DNA from: Nitrospira tepida
GTDB lineage: Bacteria; Nitrospirota; Nitrospiria; Nitrospirales; Nitrospiraceae
Length of the DNA: 64,000 bases
Assembly: GCF_947241125.1 (NCBI RefSeq)
Contig: NZ_OX365700.1
Span: forward strand, 2,636,001 to 2,700,000
Direction of reading: 5' to 3'
Shown here: piece after piece, positions 30,862 to 40,438 of the stretch
Layout: each line of letters starts with the position of its first letter
How positions within the stretch are numbered: position 1 is the stretch's first letter
Program-made: the position numbers and the translations under genes
Notes under the pieces: generated by a model
What the model saw: the letters and a program-made list of their open reading frames with translations, nothing else
The model's database searches: none
What the model was told of the DNA's origin: nothing

Positions 30862-31619
30862 CTCGCCCGCACCGCCGCGACCAGAATCCCCGCAACGTCG
30901 AGCTCCTGCCGGACCATCCGCGCCAGCGCGACCGCCTGCGGCGTATCGCTGTGGAGGCAGAGGCTGTCGGCCTGAATCGGCACCGGTGATCCCTCGACGC
31001 TCGTGACCACGCCCGTGATCAGTTGGCGCAGTTGCCGTCGCACGGCTTCTTCGGTCTCCAGCACAGCCCCTCTTTCTGAACGTGGGACCAGACTGCCGTC
31101 GGCGCGATAAGTCCGATCGGTAAAGGCCTCGTTGACGACCGCCAGGCCCGCGGCCTGCGCCGCCTTGACCAGTTCCGACCCGGCCAGGGCGTAGAGCAGG
31201 AGCGTGCGATCGACAATTTGCACCGCCCGCACAATCGCACGGGCAAGCTCCGGGTCTTTGGCCGCCCGGTTGTACAGTGCGCCGTGCGGTTTCACGTGGG
31301 CGAAGGTCAGCCCGTCACGATCGAGGACCTCGGCCAGCATGCCGAGTTGCCGGATCACCAAGGTCTCGATGTCATCAGGGGCCACGATCCGTTCCGCTCG
31401 CCCGAACTGCTCCGGATCGGGCAACCCAGGATGGGCGCCGATTGCGACTCCCTGCTGAACTGCGAGTCGCGCCGTCCGGCGCATGAGGACCGGCGTGCCC
31501 GCGTGACCACCGCAAGCGATATTCACCGAGGTGATGAACGGCATGAGCGCGGCGTCGATGGCGAGCCCTTCCGGCGTCTCGCGCTCTCCCATGTCGCTGT
31601 TCAGATCAATCCGCGTCAT
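30858..31619 (-). CDS. pxpA: 5-oxoprolinase subunit A (LamB/YcsF family)
   Basis: 253 residues from ATG 31619. It opens MTRIDLNSDMGERETPEGLA with NIACGGHAG and continues with GAHPGLPDPEQFGR and VKPHGALYNRAAKD, all hallmarks of LamB/YcsF. It forms the ATP-dependent oxoprolinase with PxpB and PxpC. Its first 14 bases overlap the end of pxpB, so translation is coupled. Complete and of normal length. Confidence 0.94.
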   Translation of the reverse strand: MTRIDLNSDMGERETPEGLAIDAALMPFITSVNIACGGHAGTPVLMRRTARLAVQQGVAIGAHPGLPDPEQFGRAERIVAPDDIETLVIRQLGMLAEVLDRDGLTFAHVKPHGALYNRAAKDPELARAIVRAVQIVDRTLLLYALAGSELVKAAQAAGLAVVNEAFTDRTYRADGSLVPRSERGAVLETEEAVRRQLRQLITGVVTSVEGSPVPIQADSLCLHSDTPQAVALARMVRQELDVAGILVAAVRAR

Positions 31620-32349
31620 GCTGATGCTTGCGATGGAGGCGATCGAACTCCTCGGGCTTGATCGGGTCGAACCGGACCAGATCACCGGGGCTCAAGAGAA
31701 ACGGCTTGGCATCGGCCGGACGATAAACCGTGACAGGCGTGCGCCCGATCAGCCGCCAGCCTCCCGGCGTCGCGCTCGGATAGATGCCGGTTTGGCTGCC
31801 GGCAATCCCGACCGACCCGGCCGGGACCGACGCGCGCGGTGTAGCCAGGCGAGGCATGGCCAATGGTTCCGGCACGATTCCGAGATAGGGAAAGCCGGGG
31901 CTAAAGCCCAGCATATACACCCGATACTCGACGGATGTGTGCAAGCTGATGACCTCGGCCACGGAGAGGTTGGCAAAATCGGCCAGCTCTTCCAAATCCG
32001 GACCCCAACTGCCCCCGTACAGCACCGGAATCCTATGTCTTGTGCAGGAAGTAGTACGGCTGGTAGGGGCGGTGCGAGCGAACCGGAGGAGTCGATCCGA
32101 CAAGGTCGCCAGGTCCAGGCGGAGCGGATCCACATGGATCGTCATGGAGCGATAGGTGGGGACGATGTCACCTATGCCGGGCCAGCCCTGTGCGCGCAGG
32201 GCGTCGGCGAAGGCGATAACCCGTTCGTTCAAGGCCGGATCGATCTCGTTGCCGAATTCCACCGTGAGCGCCGCATCGCCGAGGGGCAACAGTCGAAAGG
32301 ACTGAGCCGTTGGCGATTCCTCTCCGGCGGATGTCTGCCGATTGGACAT
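31606..32349 (-). CDS. pxpB: 5-oxoprolinase subunit B (KipI family)
   Basis: 247 residues if started at 32349 (MSNRQTSAGEESPT); an upstream frame to 32430 is open but less convincing. Family blocks are clear: LLPLGDAALTVEFGNEIDPA, IPVLYGGSWGPDLEELA, YMLGFSPGFPYLGIVP and TPGGWRLIGRTP. PxpB is the allophanate-hydrolase subunit-1-like partner in the 5-oxoprolinase complex. First gene of the operon; its promoter should lie before 32430. Confidence 0.9.
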   Translation of the reverse strand: MSNRQTSAGEESPTAQSFRLLPLGDAALTVEFGNEIDPALNERVIAFADALRAQGWPGIGDIVPTYRSMTIHVDPLRLDLATLSDRLLRFARTAPTSRTTSCTRHRIPVLYGGSWGPDLEELADFANLSVAEVISLHTSVEYRVYMLGFSPGFPYLGIVPEPLAMPRLATPRASVPAGSVGIAGSQTGIYPSATPGGWRLIGRTPVTVYRPADAKPFLLSPGDLVRFDPIKPEEFDRLHRKHQHDAD

Positions 32350-32558
32350 AGGGACCTGGGATTGACCGTGAACGGGATCGATACCGTACCCGGTTTGCCC
32401 TCCGTCGTAAAGCCGCTCGTCTTCGAGCACAGGACAGTGGCGGGCGCCGTGCCGGTCGTCCTGTCGCTCCTTGACTCCTTTGGTCCGACAGCCTAGCCTC
32501 GGCCTCGAACGGCTGTAAATCGGTTGAGTGGACGTGTTTCAACCGAGAAAGGACGACA

Positions 32559-33299
32559 ATGCGGACCATGTCATGGATCGCGCTCTTGATCGCGTATCTG
32601 ATTGCACCGACGACGGCCTTGGCCGGGGAGGGGGTCAAGCCGGAGCCGCCGGCCCTGACCGTGGCCGCCAACGGCACCGTGACCGTCGCGCCCGACACGG
32701 CGTTCGTGACGCTTGGCATGGAGACGGCCGGCAAGTCGCTGGCGGAAACGCAGAGTCAGAATTCGGCCGTCATGCAGAAGGTGATGGAGCGATTGCGGGG
32801 GCTGAAGATCGAGAAGGAGCGCATTCAAACTTCGTCATTTACCGTGTCACCCCACTATAAGCCACCGCCCAAACGGCCTTCGGATGCGCCGCCGGTCTTG
32901 CCGGAGATCATCGGCTACACGGTGAGCAATACCCTCACCGTGGAGGTCCGGGATCTGGACAAGGTGGCCACGGTGATTGAGGAGGCCTTGTCGGCCGGCG
33001 CCAACCACTTTCACGGGTTGCATTGGGGATTGCGGGACGAGCAACAGGCCCGGCTGAACGCCCTGAAACTCGCCGCAGCCAAGGCGCGGGAAAAGGCGGT
33101 CACGCTGGGCGAATCGCTCAACGTCAAGCTCGTGCGGCTTGTGAACGTGACCGAAGGGGGCCATGTCGTCCATCCCGCGCCCCATATGGCCCGCGCGACC
33201 ATGGCGATGGAGGCCACGGGCGGCGAGGTGCCGATCTCTTCCGGGGAGATCAAGGTCGAGGCCACCGTGACCCTGGTCTACGAGATCACGCCCAACTGA
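32559..33299 (+). CDS. SIMPL (DUF541) domain periplasmic protein
   Basis: 246 residues with a signal peptide (MRTMSWIALLIAYLIAPTTA, cleavage after ALA about residue 22). The SIMPL domain covers the rest: LTVAANGTVTVAPDTAFVTL, then KERIQTSSFTVSPHYKPP, GYTVSNTLTVEVRDLDKVAT and a C-terminal IKVEATVTLVYEI strand. These oligomeric periplasmic proteins have poorly defined roles in envelope stress. An AAAGGA site precedes the ATG. Confidence 0.88.
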   Translation: MRTMSWIALLIAYLIAPTTALAGEGVKPEPPALTVAANGTVTVAPDTAFVTLGMETAGKSLAETQSQNSAVMQKVMERLRGLKIEKERIQTSSFTVSPHYKPPPKRPSDAPPVLPEIIGYTVSNTLTVEVRDLDKVATVIEEALSAGANHFHGLHWGLRDEQQARLNALKLAAAKAREKAVTLGESLNVKLVRLVNVTEGGHVVHPAPHMARATMAMEATGGEVPISSGEIKVEATVTLVYEITPN

Positions 33300-33415
33300 C
33301 GAGCGAACATTCGTCATTCGTCACTCGTCATTCGTCACTCGTCATTGGTCATTCGACGGGTGTCTCCTTCTCGGTCTGTAACGAATGACGCTTGACCATT
33401 GACCATTGACGCATG
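33300..33415. repeat. GTCATTCGTCACTC-type intergenic repeat tract
   Basis: Six or so units of the form CGTCATTCGTCACTCGTCATT, and after a break TTGACCATTGACCATTGACG. Similar units occur near 45598-45690 and 52180-52262. It follows the SIMPL gene directly. The rest of the gap to 33488 shows nothing else. Confidence 0.6.
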
Positions 33416-33488
33416 ACGGCCGTTTGGGATGCCGCGATCACCCGCCAGGCTGGTACCCGGTTGGCGGACTTGTTCAACATCCTGCCGG

Positions 33489-34058
33489 CTAACCGGGAGC
33501 GTTGCCCGGCTTCCACTTGATGCTGCACCCGATGCTGGGTTGTTGCTTGGCATCGACCGGCCGGCCCGCGAGCACCGCATCGATCGCCGCGCGCAGATCG
33601 CGGCCCGTGACCGGCTTGTTGTTGCCGGGACGGCTGTCGTCAAGCTGCCCTCGGTAGACCAGGCGCCGCTGGGCGTCGAACAGGTAGAAATCCGGCGTAC
33701 AGGCAGCCCTATAGGCCTTGGCGACCTCCTGGCTCTCGTCGAAGCAGAAGGGAAACGGCCACCCGAGTCGTTGCGCCAATTCGCTAAGCTGCTCCGGGGC
33801 GTCGTCCGGGTACGAGGCCGGATCGTTGCTGCTGATGCCAACGATGCCCAGTCCGGTCTCCGCATAGTCCCGTCCAAGCCTGCCAAGTTCTCCCTGGACA
33901 TGCTGTACATAGGGGCAATGCCGGCACAGAAACATGACCAGCAAGGCCTGTTTTCCGTGGAACGAATCGAGCGAGATGACCCGGCCGCTTACGACATCGC
34001 GGAGAGCGAACGGAGGAGCGATGGTCCCGAGCGGGAGCATAACCGATGCCACTGCCAT
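33489..34058 (-). CDS. Thioredoxin-family (AhpC/TSA-like) protein
   Basis: 189 residues; start at 34058 with an AGAGG site. It has a peroxiredoxin/thioredoxin-like fold: PLGTIAPPFALRDVVSGRVI, then ALLVMFLCRHCPYVQHVQGE with a CRHC redox or binding pair, and AYRAACTPDFYLFDAQRRLV. This matches the 'thioredoxin family protein' group with CxHC in place of CxxC of typical thioredoxin. No signal peptide, so probably cytoplasmic. Redox partner unknown. Confidence 0.85.
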   Translation of the reverse strand: MAVASVMLPLGTIAPPFALRDVVSGRVISLDSFHGKQALLVMFLCRHCPYVQHVQGELGRLGRDYAETGLGIVGISSNDPASYPDDAPEQLSELAQRLGWPFPFCFDESQEVAKAYRAACTPDFYLFDAQRRLVYRGQLDDSRPGNNKPVTGRDLRAAIDAVLAGRPVDAKQQPSIGCSIKWKPGNAPG

Positions 34059-34160
34059 AGGCACCTCTTCTGGTTGGAATGAACGGCCCCGATGCGATGG
34101 ATTGTGATGGACCGTCCAACTGTAGCAGCGGGCTTCCGTGGGACTCAAGCGTCGCCCGTT

Positions 34161-34188
34161 TTGACAATTTGCGCGGAACCTGTACAAT
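34161..34188 (+). promoter_or_regulatory. Sigma70-type promoter
   Basis: TTGACA (34161-34166) and TACAAT (34183-34188) with a 16-base spacer. It points right and would start transcription near 34195, which argues that the following membrane-protein gene starts after this point. Confidence 0.6.
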
Positions 34189-34363
34189 GGCCCCGATTCT
34201 TCAGTTCCGGCCTTGTCCTGAATCCGTCATTCACGCCTCATTGGGGATGTACACCGATCAAGGAACATGCCCCACCATCGGCCGCGGAGACGGTGACGCC
34301 CGCGATGTGGCAAACCCGGTGTTCTGGGAGACCCGGCATGTCGCCTCGGCTGCAAATCCGTTC

Positions 34364-35005
34364 ATGAATCCCCAAGAGATGGGCTTCCATATTGCGATCG
34401 TGGTCCTGCTCGCCGGGATCTTCTTTATTGATGTCCAGATGGGGTTGGGATTCACGCCCTGGCTCCTCTATATGGTTCCCATCGGCGTCACCTATTGGAC
34501 GACCTACCTCTACGCTCCGTTGGTCGTGGCCGGCCTGTCCACCCTGTTGGTCCTCCTCGGCTATATTGTATCCCCGCCATTGATGCCGGAGTCTGTCGCG
34601 CTGACGAACCGGGCATTCGGCACGATCACGTTCTGGGCGTTGGGCCTCTTGATCGTCGCCTATAAGGTGCTGGCCGCCCGCCTGTCCTTGCTCACCGACC
34701 GGTTGACCGTCGAGCTCAAGGAACGGACCGAAGATCTGGGCCGGGTGGTGCGCGCTCTGAAGGCCGAGCAGGAACATCAGAATCGGCCGGAGGGCAACCG
34801 ACCAAACACCGGCGACGAGTTCAAGCGCGAGATGACGAACGTGTTGGCGGCCGAGAGCCGGCGCCTCCAAGAAAAGGTCGAGGATCTCCAGCAGGGAGAA
34901 CCGCCTGTGGAAAACGGAGAGGAGAGCCTCGAAAAGACCCGGAGCGAACTGGAACGGCTCGGCAAGCAGTTGGAACAACTGCAACGCGACCTCCTCCGTC
35001 CGTGA
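34364..35005 (+). CDS. Membrane protein with C-terminal coiled coil
   Basis: 213 residues from ATG 34364; the frame is open from 34079, but the promoter at 34161 makes the earliest starts unlikely and no strong ribosome site decides. The N-terminal half has about four membrane segments (IAIVVLLAGIFFIDVQM, WLLYMVPIGVTYW, VVAGLSTLLVLLGYIV, FWALGLLIVAYKVLAARL). The C-terminal 100 residues are a charged coiled coil. It looks like a sensor kinase or cyclase without the output domain. Function unknown. Confidence 0.6.
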   Translation: MNPQEMGFHIAIVVLLAGIFFIDVQMGLGFTPWLLYMVPIGVTYWTTYLYAPLVVAGLSTLLVLLGYIVSPPLMPESVALTNRAFGTITFWALGLLIVAYKVLAARLSLLTDRLTVELKERTEDLGRVVRALKAEQEHQNRPEGNRPNTGDEFKREMTNVLAAESRRLQEKVEDLQQGEPPVENGEESLEKTRSELERLGKQLEQLQRDLLRP

Positions 35006-35222
35006 CCATCCTGCCTCCGGCGCTCCGTCTCGATCACTACCGGATGCTTGTTCCTCACATTGGACCTCTTGCGACGGGCCCCTCGCAACGATCCTTCCGG
35101 CGTTTTGACCCGATAAAAAACCGCATGCTATAGTCCGCCGTTCCGTTGCGAGGGCTGGTGACCGACCTTCGGCCCCTTGTCCGCGCATGCCCATTATCTC
35201 CCTACAGCAGAGGTCACGATCC

Positions 35223-36590
35223 ATGGTTGAAATGCCTGTCAGGATGTATCTCTCGGCGCTCCTCAAGAAGGCGCGCGAATCCGTCACCCCCATGGCCCTG
35301 CTCTCGGGACCGGTGAAGGAGGCCACCCTTCGGACTGTGGCCGAGCTGATTACCGAGCGGACGGACGACCTCTTGGCTGCCAACCGGGAGGATGTCCTGG
35401 CGGTGGGGAAAAGCCTCGAAGGCGAGAAGGATAAGGACCGGGTCAAGGCGGCGGTCAATCGCGTGAAGCTGGCGGAGGATGACCTCAAATTGATGGCCGA
35501 CCGTATCCAGCGCGTAGCGGATCTCGACGATCCGGCGGGGCAGGTGGTCGAACAGGGAGAGCGGCCGAACGGCATGCAGGTCCGGCGAGTCCGGGTTCCC
35601 ATCGGCGTGCTCGGGATCATCTCGGAGCTGAACCCCAATACCACGATGGAGATCCTGGCGCTTTGCTTCAAGGCCGGCAACGTGTCGGTGTTTCGCGGCG
35701 CGCCCGAATGGGCGGCCACCCATCAGGCGCTGGCGTCCCTGCTGCGGGAAGCGGGAGAGCGGCACCGGATTCCGGCGGCGGCCATCACCCTGATCGACCG
35801 GCCCGAAAAGGACGTGGCGTTGGAACTGATGCGCGCGACACGCCAACAGATCGACGCGTTGATCGTCCGCGGCGGAGCAGGGCTCCGTAAGGCCGTGGCC
35901 GACACGTCCCGGCTCCCGATCCTCTGCCATGACGGGGCGGTCAATCACATGTACGTCGACGGCGAAGTCGATATCCCCATGGCGCAAAACCTCATCGTCA
36001 ATGCCAAGGCGCAACAGCCCTCGGAGTCCAGTTCCGTGGACACGGTCCTGGTCCAACAGAACATCGCACGCCAATTCCTGCCGGCCCTGATCCGCCGCTT
36101 GCTCGATGAATTCAACGTGGATGTCCTCGGCTGCCCCAAGACGGTCGCCATGATCGGGGCGCAACCGTTGCCGCGGTATCGGAACCTGGTCCCGGCTTCA
36201 GACGAAGATTGGGGCAAGCAATTTCTCGCGCCGACCTTGGCGGTCAAGATGGTCAAGGATCTGGACGAAGCCTTGGCGCATATCGCGCAATATGGGACCG
36301 GCCATACCGCTGTGATCGCTACGCGCGACTATGCCCATGCCATGCGGTTTGTGCGCGAGGTGGATGCGGCGGCCGTGCTGGTCAATGCCTCGTCGCGGTT
36401 GCACGGCGGCGAGGAGTTCGGGTTGGGCGGGGAGGTGGGACTCAGCTCGTCCCGATTGCATGCCCGGGGGCCGATCGGTCTTGAGGCCTTGACCATCCTC
36501 AAATACGTCGTGCTCGGCACCGGCCAGTTGCGACACCCGCATCCGGTCCCGACGGCGTATGAAGATGCCATTATGCTCAAGCGGTTTTAG
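35223..36590 (+). CDS. ProA-like glutamate-5-semialdehyde dehydrogenase, catalytic Cys replaced
   Basis: 455 residues from ATG 35223 (an alternative ATG is at 35187). The fold is that of gamma-glutamyl phosphate reductase: RVPIGVLGIISELNPNTTME, FKAGNVSVFRGAPE, HGGEEFGLGGEVGLSSSRLH and GPIGLEALTILKYVV. Canonical ProA reduces gamma-glutamyl phosphate in proline synthesis through a Cys in a P-S-x-C-N motif. Here that motif reads PSESSSVDT: the Cys position (residue 269) is Ser and the Asn is also Ser. No proB is adjacent. It may be a paralogue with another role or an inactive form, so I give no gene symbol. Confidence 0.85.
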   Translation: MVEMPVRMYLSALLKKARESVTPMALLSGPVKEATLRTVAELITERTDDLLAANREDVLAVGKSLEGEKDKDRVKAAVNRVKLAEDDLKLMADRIQRVADLDDPAGQVVEQGERPNGMQVRRVRVPIGVLGIISELNPNTTMEILALCFKAGNVSVFRGAPEWAATHQALASLLREAGERHRIPAAAITLIDRPEKDVALELMRATRQQIDALIVRGGAGLRKAVADTSRLPILCHDGAVNHMYVDGEVDIPMAQNLIVNAKAQQPSESSSVDTVLVQQNIARQFLPALIRRLLDEFNVDVLGCPKTVAMIGAQPLPRYRNLVPASDEDWGKQFLAPTLAVKMVKDLDEALAHIAQYGTGHTAVIATRDYAHAMRFVREVDAAAVLVNASSRLHGGEEFGLGGEVGLSSSRLHARGPIGLEALTILKYVVLGTGQLRHPHPVPTAYEDAIMLKRF

Positions 36591-36654
36591 TCTCGTATTC
36601 GTGAGAGGTGAGTCGTGAGACGGAAGACGTAGGGTCTCTATGCGAGGACCCCGC

Positions 36655-36716
36655 TCTTCCATTTCATATTTCTCACTTCACATTTCTCATTTCACATTTC
36701 TCATTTCAGTTTCACA
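36655..36716. repeat. CATTTCTCATTTCACATTTC repeat tract
   Basis: Four units of CATTTCTCA(T/C)TTCACATTT directly before the methyltransferase start; the same family as the island tracts but outside the island. It leaves no clear ribosome site for the following gene. Confidence 0.6.
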
Positions 36717-36720
36717 TCCC

Positions 36721-38238
36721 GTGACCGGCACGGAACTGCAGGAAGCCATCGCCGACCATCTGTTTTGGTGGGATCTCCGCCCGTTCACGTCCGACCGTGA
36801 CTACGAACGCTGGCAGCGCGAGCGTCTCCAGGCCGCCGATCTTCATCAATTGAACCTGCTGGCCGAAGCCCGCCACCGGAATCCCTGCGAAGCGGAGCCG
36901 GACCTGGCCTTCTATGAATTTGCGGCGCAGCCCCGGATCTACCCGGTGCTCTATAGTCAGCGGTTCGACTACTACCTGACCGTGGGCGCCGCCATGCTGC
37001 CGCGTCTCGATCAGTCGCGGCTGGTGCTGGACTTCGGCTGCGGCTTGGGCATTCTGACCACTCTCTACGCCCGGCAATATCCAACGGTCTCGTTCGTCGG
37101 ATTGGACCGGTCGCCCGGTTCCATTGCCGTAGCCCGTGAACGGACCGCCGCCCTGGGTTTGAAGAACCTGACGTTCATGGCGCTCGACCCTGACCGCGAA
37201 TCGTTCACCGGCTCATACGATACGGTCGTCTCCAGCCATTCGCTGTTTCAGTCGGAACAGGACCCGGGCCTCCCAAGCCGATCGTGGGACAGCTTCGCAC
37301 GGGCGGTCGATCCGGCGGCCCAGCAAGCATTCGAAGCCAGAACGGGTTTGGGCCGCCGGCTGGATTGGATTGTGAGCCTCCTGGCTCCGGCAGGACGGTT
37401 ATTGCTGTTCGAGAAGGCCCGCCATCTCGGCCGGCGCATCGGCTTGCAACGCGCCCTGGCTGGACGCGGACTTGCGTGCGTTGACCCATCGTTGCCATTG
37501 CATTACCTCTCGGTCGAGGAACCCACCGACGATGGGCCGCTGTTTGTTCTGAGTCGGCACGGCGATCACGCGGCGATTTATCCCTGGGATGAATCGCCTG
37601 AGCGAACCGACGGCGACCATCATTTCATCTGCAAAGGGGTAGCCGCCGAGTCCGTCTGGTCCCGCCTGCCTCGCCGCCGCGTGACACGAAGCCTTTTGTT
37701 CAAGCCGCCCGGGTTGTCTTCCGGCCAACTCGAATGGGGCCGTTCTGACCGGCTTCGCTATCTCTCTCTCGCCCGCGCAAGCGGCGCCCGTGGTTTATGG
37801 GTGGGACTGCCTGGGCCGGACGATGAGCTGGACGGCTCCCTGTTCCGCTCAGTGGCCTCGGCCGATACGATCACATCCGAACACCTGCAACGGCTCGATG
37901 AACTGTTGGCTGCCCGGGGACTCGAGGATGACCCGTCCTTGGTTCCACTCTACGAGAACCATACGGCGGCCGCCCAGTTGTTGTGGAGCGAGCTGCCCGC
38001 GAAGACCCGCCTTAAAGAATATGACTCGCCGCTGCCGGCCGGCCGCCATCTCCATATTGAGTTGGGACGGACGGGAGACCTGTCCTATCTCTACTGCGCC
38101 AACACCTTCGATCAACGACAGCTTGTCCTGGTTGAATCCGATCGCCAATCTCTGCTCGAGCAATATTTCGAAGAACTCACCTCCAGAACGGCTCTGTCCG
38201 CTCCTGTCTCGGGCCATCCCACTGGCCCATCGCGGTAG
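36721..38238 (+). CDS. SAM-dependent methyltransferase-domain protein
   Basis: 505 residues from a GTG at 36721; the start is uncertain because repeat DNA precedes it. The N-terminal region (SDRDYERWQRERLQAADLHQ) is followed by a class I methyltransferase core with motif I VLDFGCGLG and FVGLDRSPGSIAVARERT, then YDTVVSSHSLFQSEQ. The C-terminal 250 residues are of unknown type. It precedes two B12-type radical SAM genes, suggesting a shared pathway. Substrate unknown. Confidence 0.78.
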   Translation: MTGTELQEAIADHLFWWDLRPFTSDRDYERWQRERLQAADLHQLNLLAEARHRNPCEAEPDLAFYEFAAQPRIYPVLYSQRFDYYLTVGAAMLPRLDQSRLVLDFGCGLGILTTLYARQYPTVSFVGLDRSPGSIAVARERTAALGLKNLTFMALDPDRESFTGSYDTVVSSHSLFQSEQDPGLPSRSWDSFARAVDPAAQQAFEARTGLGRRLDWIVSLLAPAGRLLLFEKARHLGRRIGLQRALAGRGLACVDPSLPLHYLSVEEPTDDGPLFVLSRHGDHAAIYPWDESPERTDGDHHFICKGVAAESVWSRLPRRRVTRSLLFKPPGLSSGQLEWGRSDRLRYLSLARASGARGLWVGLPGPDDELDGSLFRSVASADTITSEHLQRLDELLAARGLEDDPSLVPLYENHTAAAQLLWSELPAKTRLKEYDSPLPAGRHLHIELGRTGDLSYLYCANTFDQRQLVLVESDRQSLLEQYFEELTSRTALSAPVSGHPTGPSR

Positions 38239-38395
38239 TCTCGATCCGGCTCAGGGGTAGCTCACCGATAGTCAGACTCCTCGGCGTTCCGGCCTTGACC
38301 CTTGAAAACACGCCAGCTTACAATGCGGAGGTTCGCATGATCGTGGCCTTCATCTTTTGATACGTCTGCCGCTGCCACAAGGCAGCGGGCATGAT

Positions 38396-40297
38396 ATGCG
38401 CGTTGAGTATTCCAAGGGCAATCGCGCTTCCAAGGAGCTGATTCAGCTCCATCGCCGGACTTCTTTCCAGGCCAACGGCCGGAAGATGACGGTCATGCTT
38501 GTCTTCCCGCCCGACTGGTTTCCCTCCGAACCGTACCTGAGCCTTCCCTCCCTCACCTCCGTCCTCCGCCAGGCCGGCCACCGGGTCATCCAAAAAGACG
38601 TAAACCTCGAGATGTGGGACTGGTACTTCAGCGAGGACTTTTTGAAGAAGGTCCTCCGGCGGGTGCCTCAGCAGTTGGACCGTTTTCGTAAGCTCTCCAG
38701 GAAGCGCGAGTTGGCGGAGTGGGAGCTGGATGTCCAGATGGCGCTGTGCGATGTGACCCGGCGTCGGATCGACGAGCTGATCAAGAAGGCCGAACAAGCG
38801 AAGCGGATCGTGCGGGAAGAAGAGAATTTCTACGATATCGATAAGTTGGAATGGGCTATTCAAGTCTTCCGCGAGGTCACACAGGTCATTTCGCTGGTCT
38901 ATTCGCCGGCGCGTATCTGCATGCCGCCGATGGAAACGGATCTCTCTTACAAGCCGTATGTCTCGGCGGAGGTCATGGACGCGGTGGAGGACGAACAGGT
39001 AAACATCTACCGCGACGTGTTCGAGCAGATCCTCAGGCCGGCCATCGTAGATGAAAAGCCGGACGTAGTCGGCATCTCAATCGTGCTCCAGCAGCAGATC
39101 TTCTCCTCGATGACGTTCTGCGCCCTGATCAAGAAACACTTTCCCCACATCCATCTGACGATCGGCGGCAACACGGTGACGCGTCTGCGGGACGTGCTTC
39201 CCAACTCGCCGCTGTTCCAATATTTCGACAGTGTCGTGGTGTATGAAGGGGAGACGGCGTTCGTCCAACTGGTCGAAGCCGTGGGTGCCGGAAGAGATCT
39301 ATCCGACGTGCCCAATACCGTCTATAAGGATGATAAGGGCGTGCATGTGTCGCCCACCACATATGCCGAAGACATGGCCGCCCTGCCGCCGCCCGATTTC
39401 GACGGATTGCCGCTGGAGAAGTATTTCACGCCAACCAAGGTGCTGCCATATCTGGCGACGCGCGGCTGCTACTGGGGGCGCTGCGAGTTCTGCGACCACG
39501 GCGAGGGCTACACGGCCGGTTACCGGTCGAAGAAAATCCAGGACGTGCTCAACGACATCAAGCACCTCAAAGACAAATACGGCGCCCGGCATTTCCACTT
39601 CACCGATGAATCCTATCCGCCCGCGCTGTTTCGCAAGCTCACGCGCGGCCTCATCGAGAACAAGATCGAGATCTTCTGGACGACACACATGCGGTTCGAG
39701 AAAAGTCTCTTGGAGGATGCCGTCTGGGAGGACGCGAAGAACTCCGGCTGCCGCTATTTGCACTTCGGCTATGAGTCGGGAAACGAGCGGGTCCTCAAGC
39801 TGATGGACAAAGCGACGACGACCGAGGTGATGACCAGGCATCTCAAGTATACGGCGGAGGCGGGCATCTGGAACCACTGCATGGGTTTCTTCGGCTTTCC
39901 AGGAGAAACGAGGGAGGAAGCCTGGCAATCCGTGCAATTCCTGGAGCAGAATAAACATTATGTCCATTCGCTGGGCTTCGGCACGTTCGATCTCGGGCGC
40001 CACAATCCCGTGGCCAAGCATCCGGAACGATGGGGGGTGACGCCTTACAAAAATCCGGATTGGGATCTGGCGCTCGACTACTACTTCACCGTGAAAGAAG
40101 GGTTGAGCATCGAAGAGGCGGAGCGGGTGTTCCAGGAATTCGAACGGAATCATTACGCAGGCTGGGACCTTCGCCTCTACATCCGGGAGTATATTTTCCT
40201 GTACGTCTGCCGGTTTGGGCTGAATAAGTTGCCCGATCTGCAATACCAGGCGGCAAAGGTTTTCGGCCAGACGCCGACACTGGCAGGTAAGATGTAA
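38396..40297 (+). CDS. B12-binding-type radical SAM protein 1 (CX4CX2C)
   Basis: 633 residues. The N-terminal half has a B12-binding-like Rossmann region (VMLVFPPDWFPSEPYLSLPS, VVGISIVLQQQIFSS, HLTIGGNTVTRL). The radical SAM core has the cluster motif RGCYWGRCEFCDHG, which is C-x4-C-x2-C instead of C-x3-C-x2-C. Further blocks are HFTDESYPPALF and GYESGNERVLKLMDKA, GFFGFPGETREEA. It would use SAM and [4Fe-4S] for radical chemistry, perhaps methylation. A hairpin terminator follows. Paralogue of the next gene; substrate unknown. Confidence 0.85.
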   Translation: MRVEYSKGNRASKELIQLHRRTSFQANGRKMTVMLVFPPDWFPSEPYLSLPSLTSVLRQAGHRVIQKDVNLEMWDWYFSEDFLKKVLRRVPQQLDRFRKLSRKRELAEWELDVQMALCDVTRRRIDELIKKAEQAKRIVREEENFYDIDKLEWAIQVFREVTQVISLVYSPARICMPPMETDLSYKPYVSAEVMDAVEDEQVNIYRDVFEQILRPAIVDEKPDVVGISIVLQQQIFSSMTFCALIKKHFPHIHLTIGGNTVTRLRDVLPNSPLFQYFDSVVVYEGETAFVQLVEAVGAGRDLSDVPNTVYKDDKGVHVSPTTYAEDMAALPPPDFDGLPLEKYFTPTKVLPYLATRGCYWGRCEFCDHGEGYTAGYRSKKIQDVLNDIKHLKDKYGARHFHFTDESYPPALFRKLTRGLIENKIEIFWTTHMRFEKSLLEDAVWEDAKNSGCRYLHFGYESGNERVLKLMDKATTTEVMTRHLKYTAEAGIWNHCMGFFGFPGETREEAWQSVQFLEQNKHYVHSLGFGTFDLGRHNPVAKHPERWGVTPYKNPDWDLALDYYFTVKEGLSIEEAERVFQEFERNHYAGWDLRLYIREYIFLYVCRFGLNKLPDLQYQAAKVFGQTPTLAGKM

Positions 40298-40299
40298 TC

Positions 40300-40330
40300 G
40301 AGGGACCGGCTTCGGCATCGCCGGTCCCTC
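40300..40330 (+). terminator. Strong hairpin between the two radical SAM genes
   Basis: GAGGGACCGGC and GCCGGTCCCTC form a perfect 11-bp stem with a 9-base loop, directly after the stop of radical SAM 1. No T run follows. It probably ends or attenuates transcription. Confidence 0.65.
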
Positions 40331-40438
40331 TGCCGGTTCTTGGGGTTCGAACCGGGACAGTCGACCGGAGGAATGGCGACGGTTCCAAGCACAAGGCCCT
40401 CTTGACTATCTAGGGTAGCCGGTCGTGGTTGAAGAATA

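Noticed and set aside
40335-40365. tRNA-like GGTTCGAACC stretch
   Set aside because: Only a T-loop-like string is present; no acceptor stem, anticodon arm or CCA context can be folded around it.
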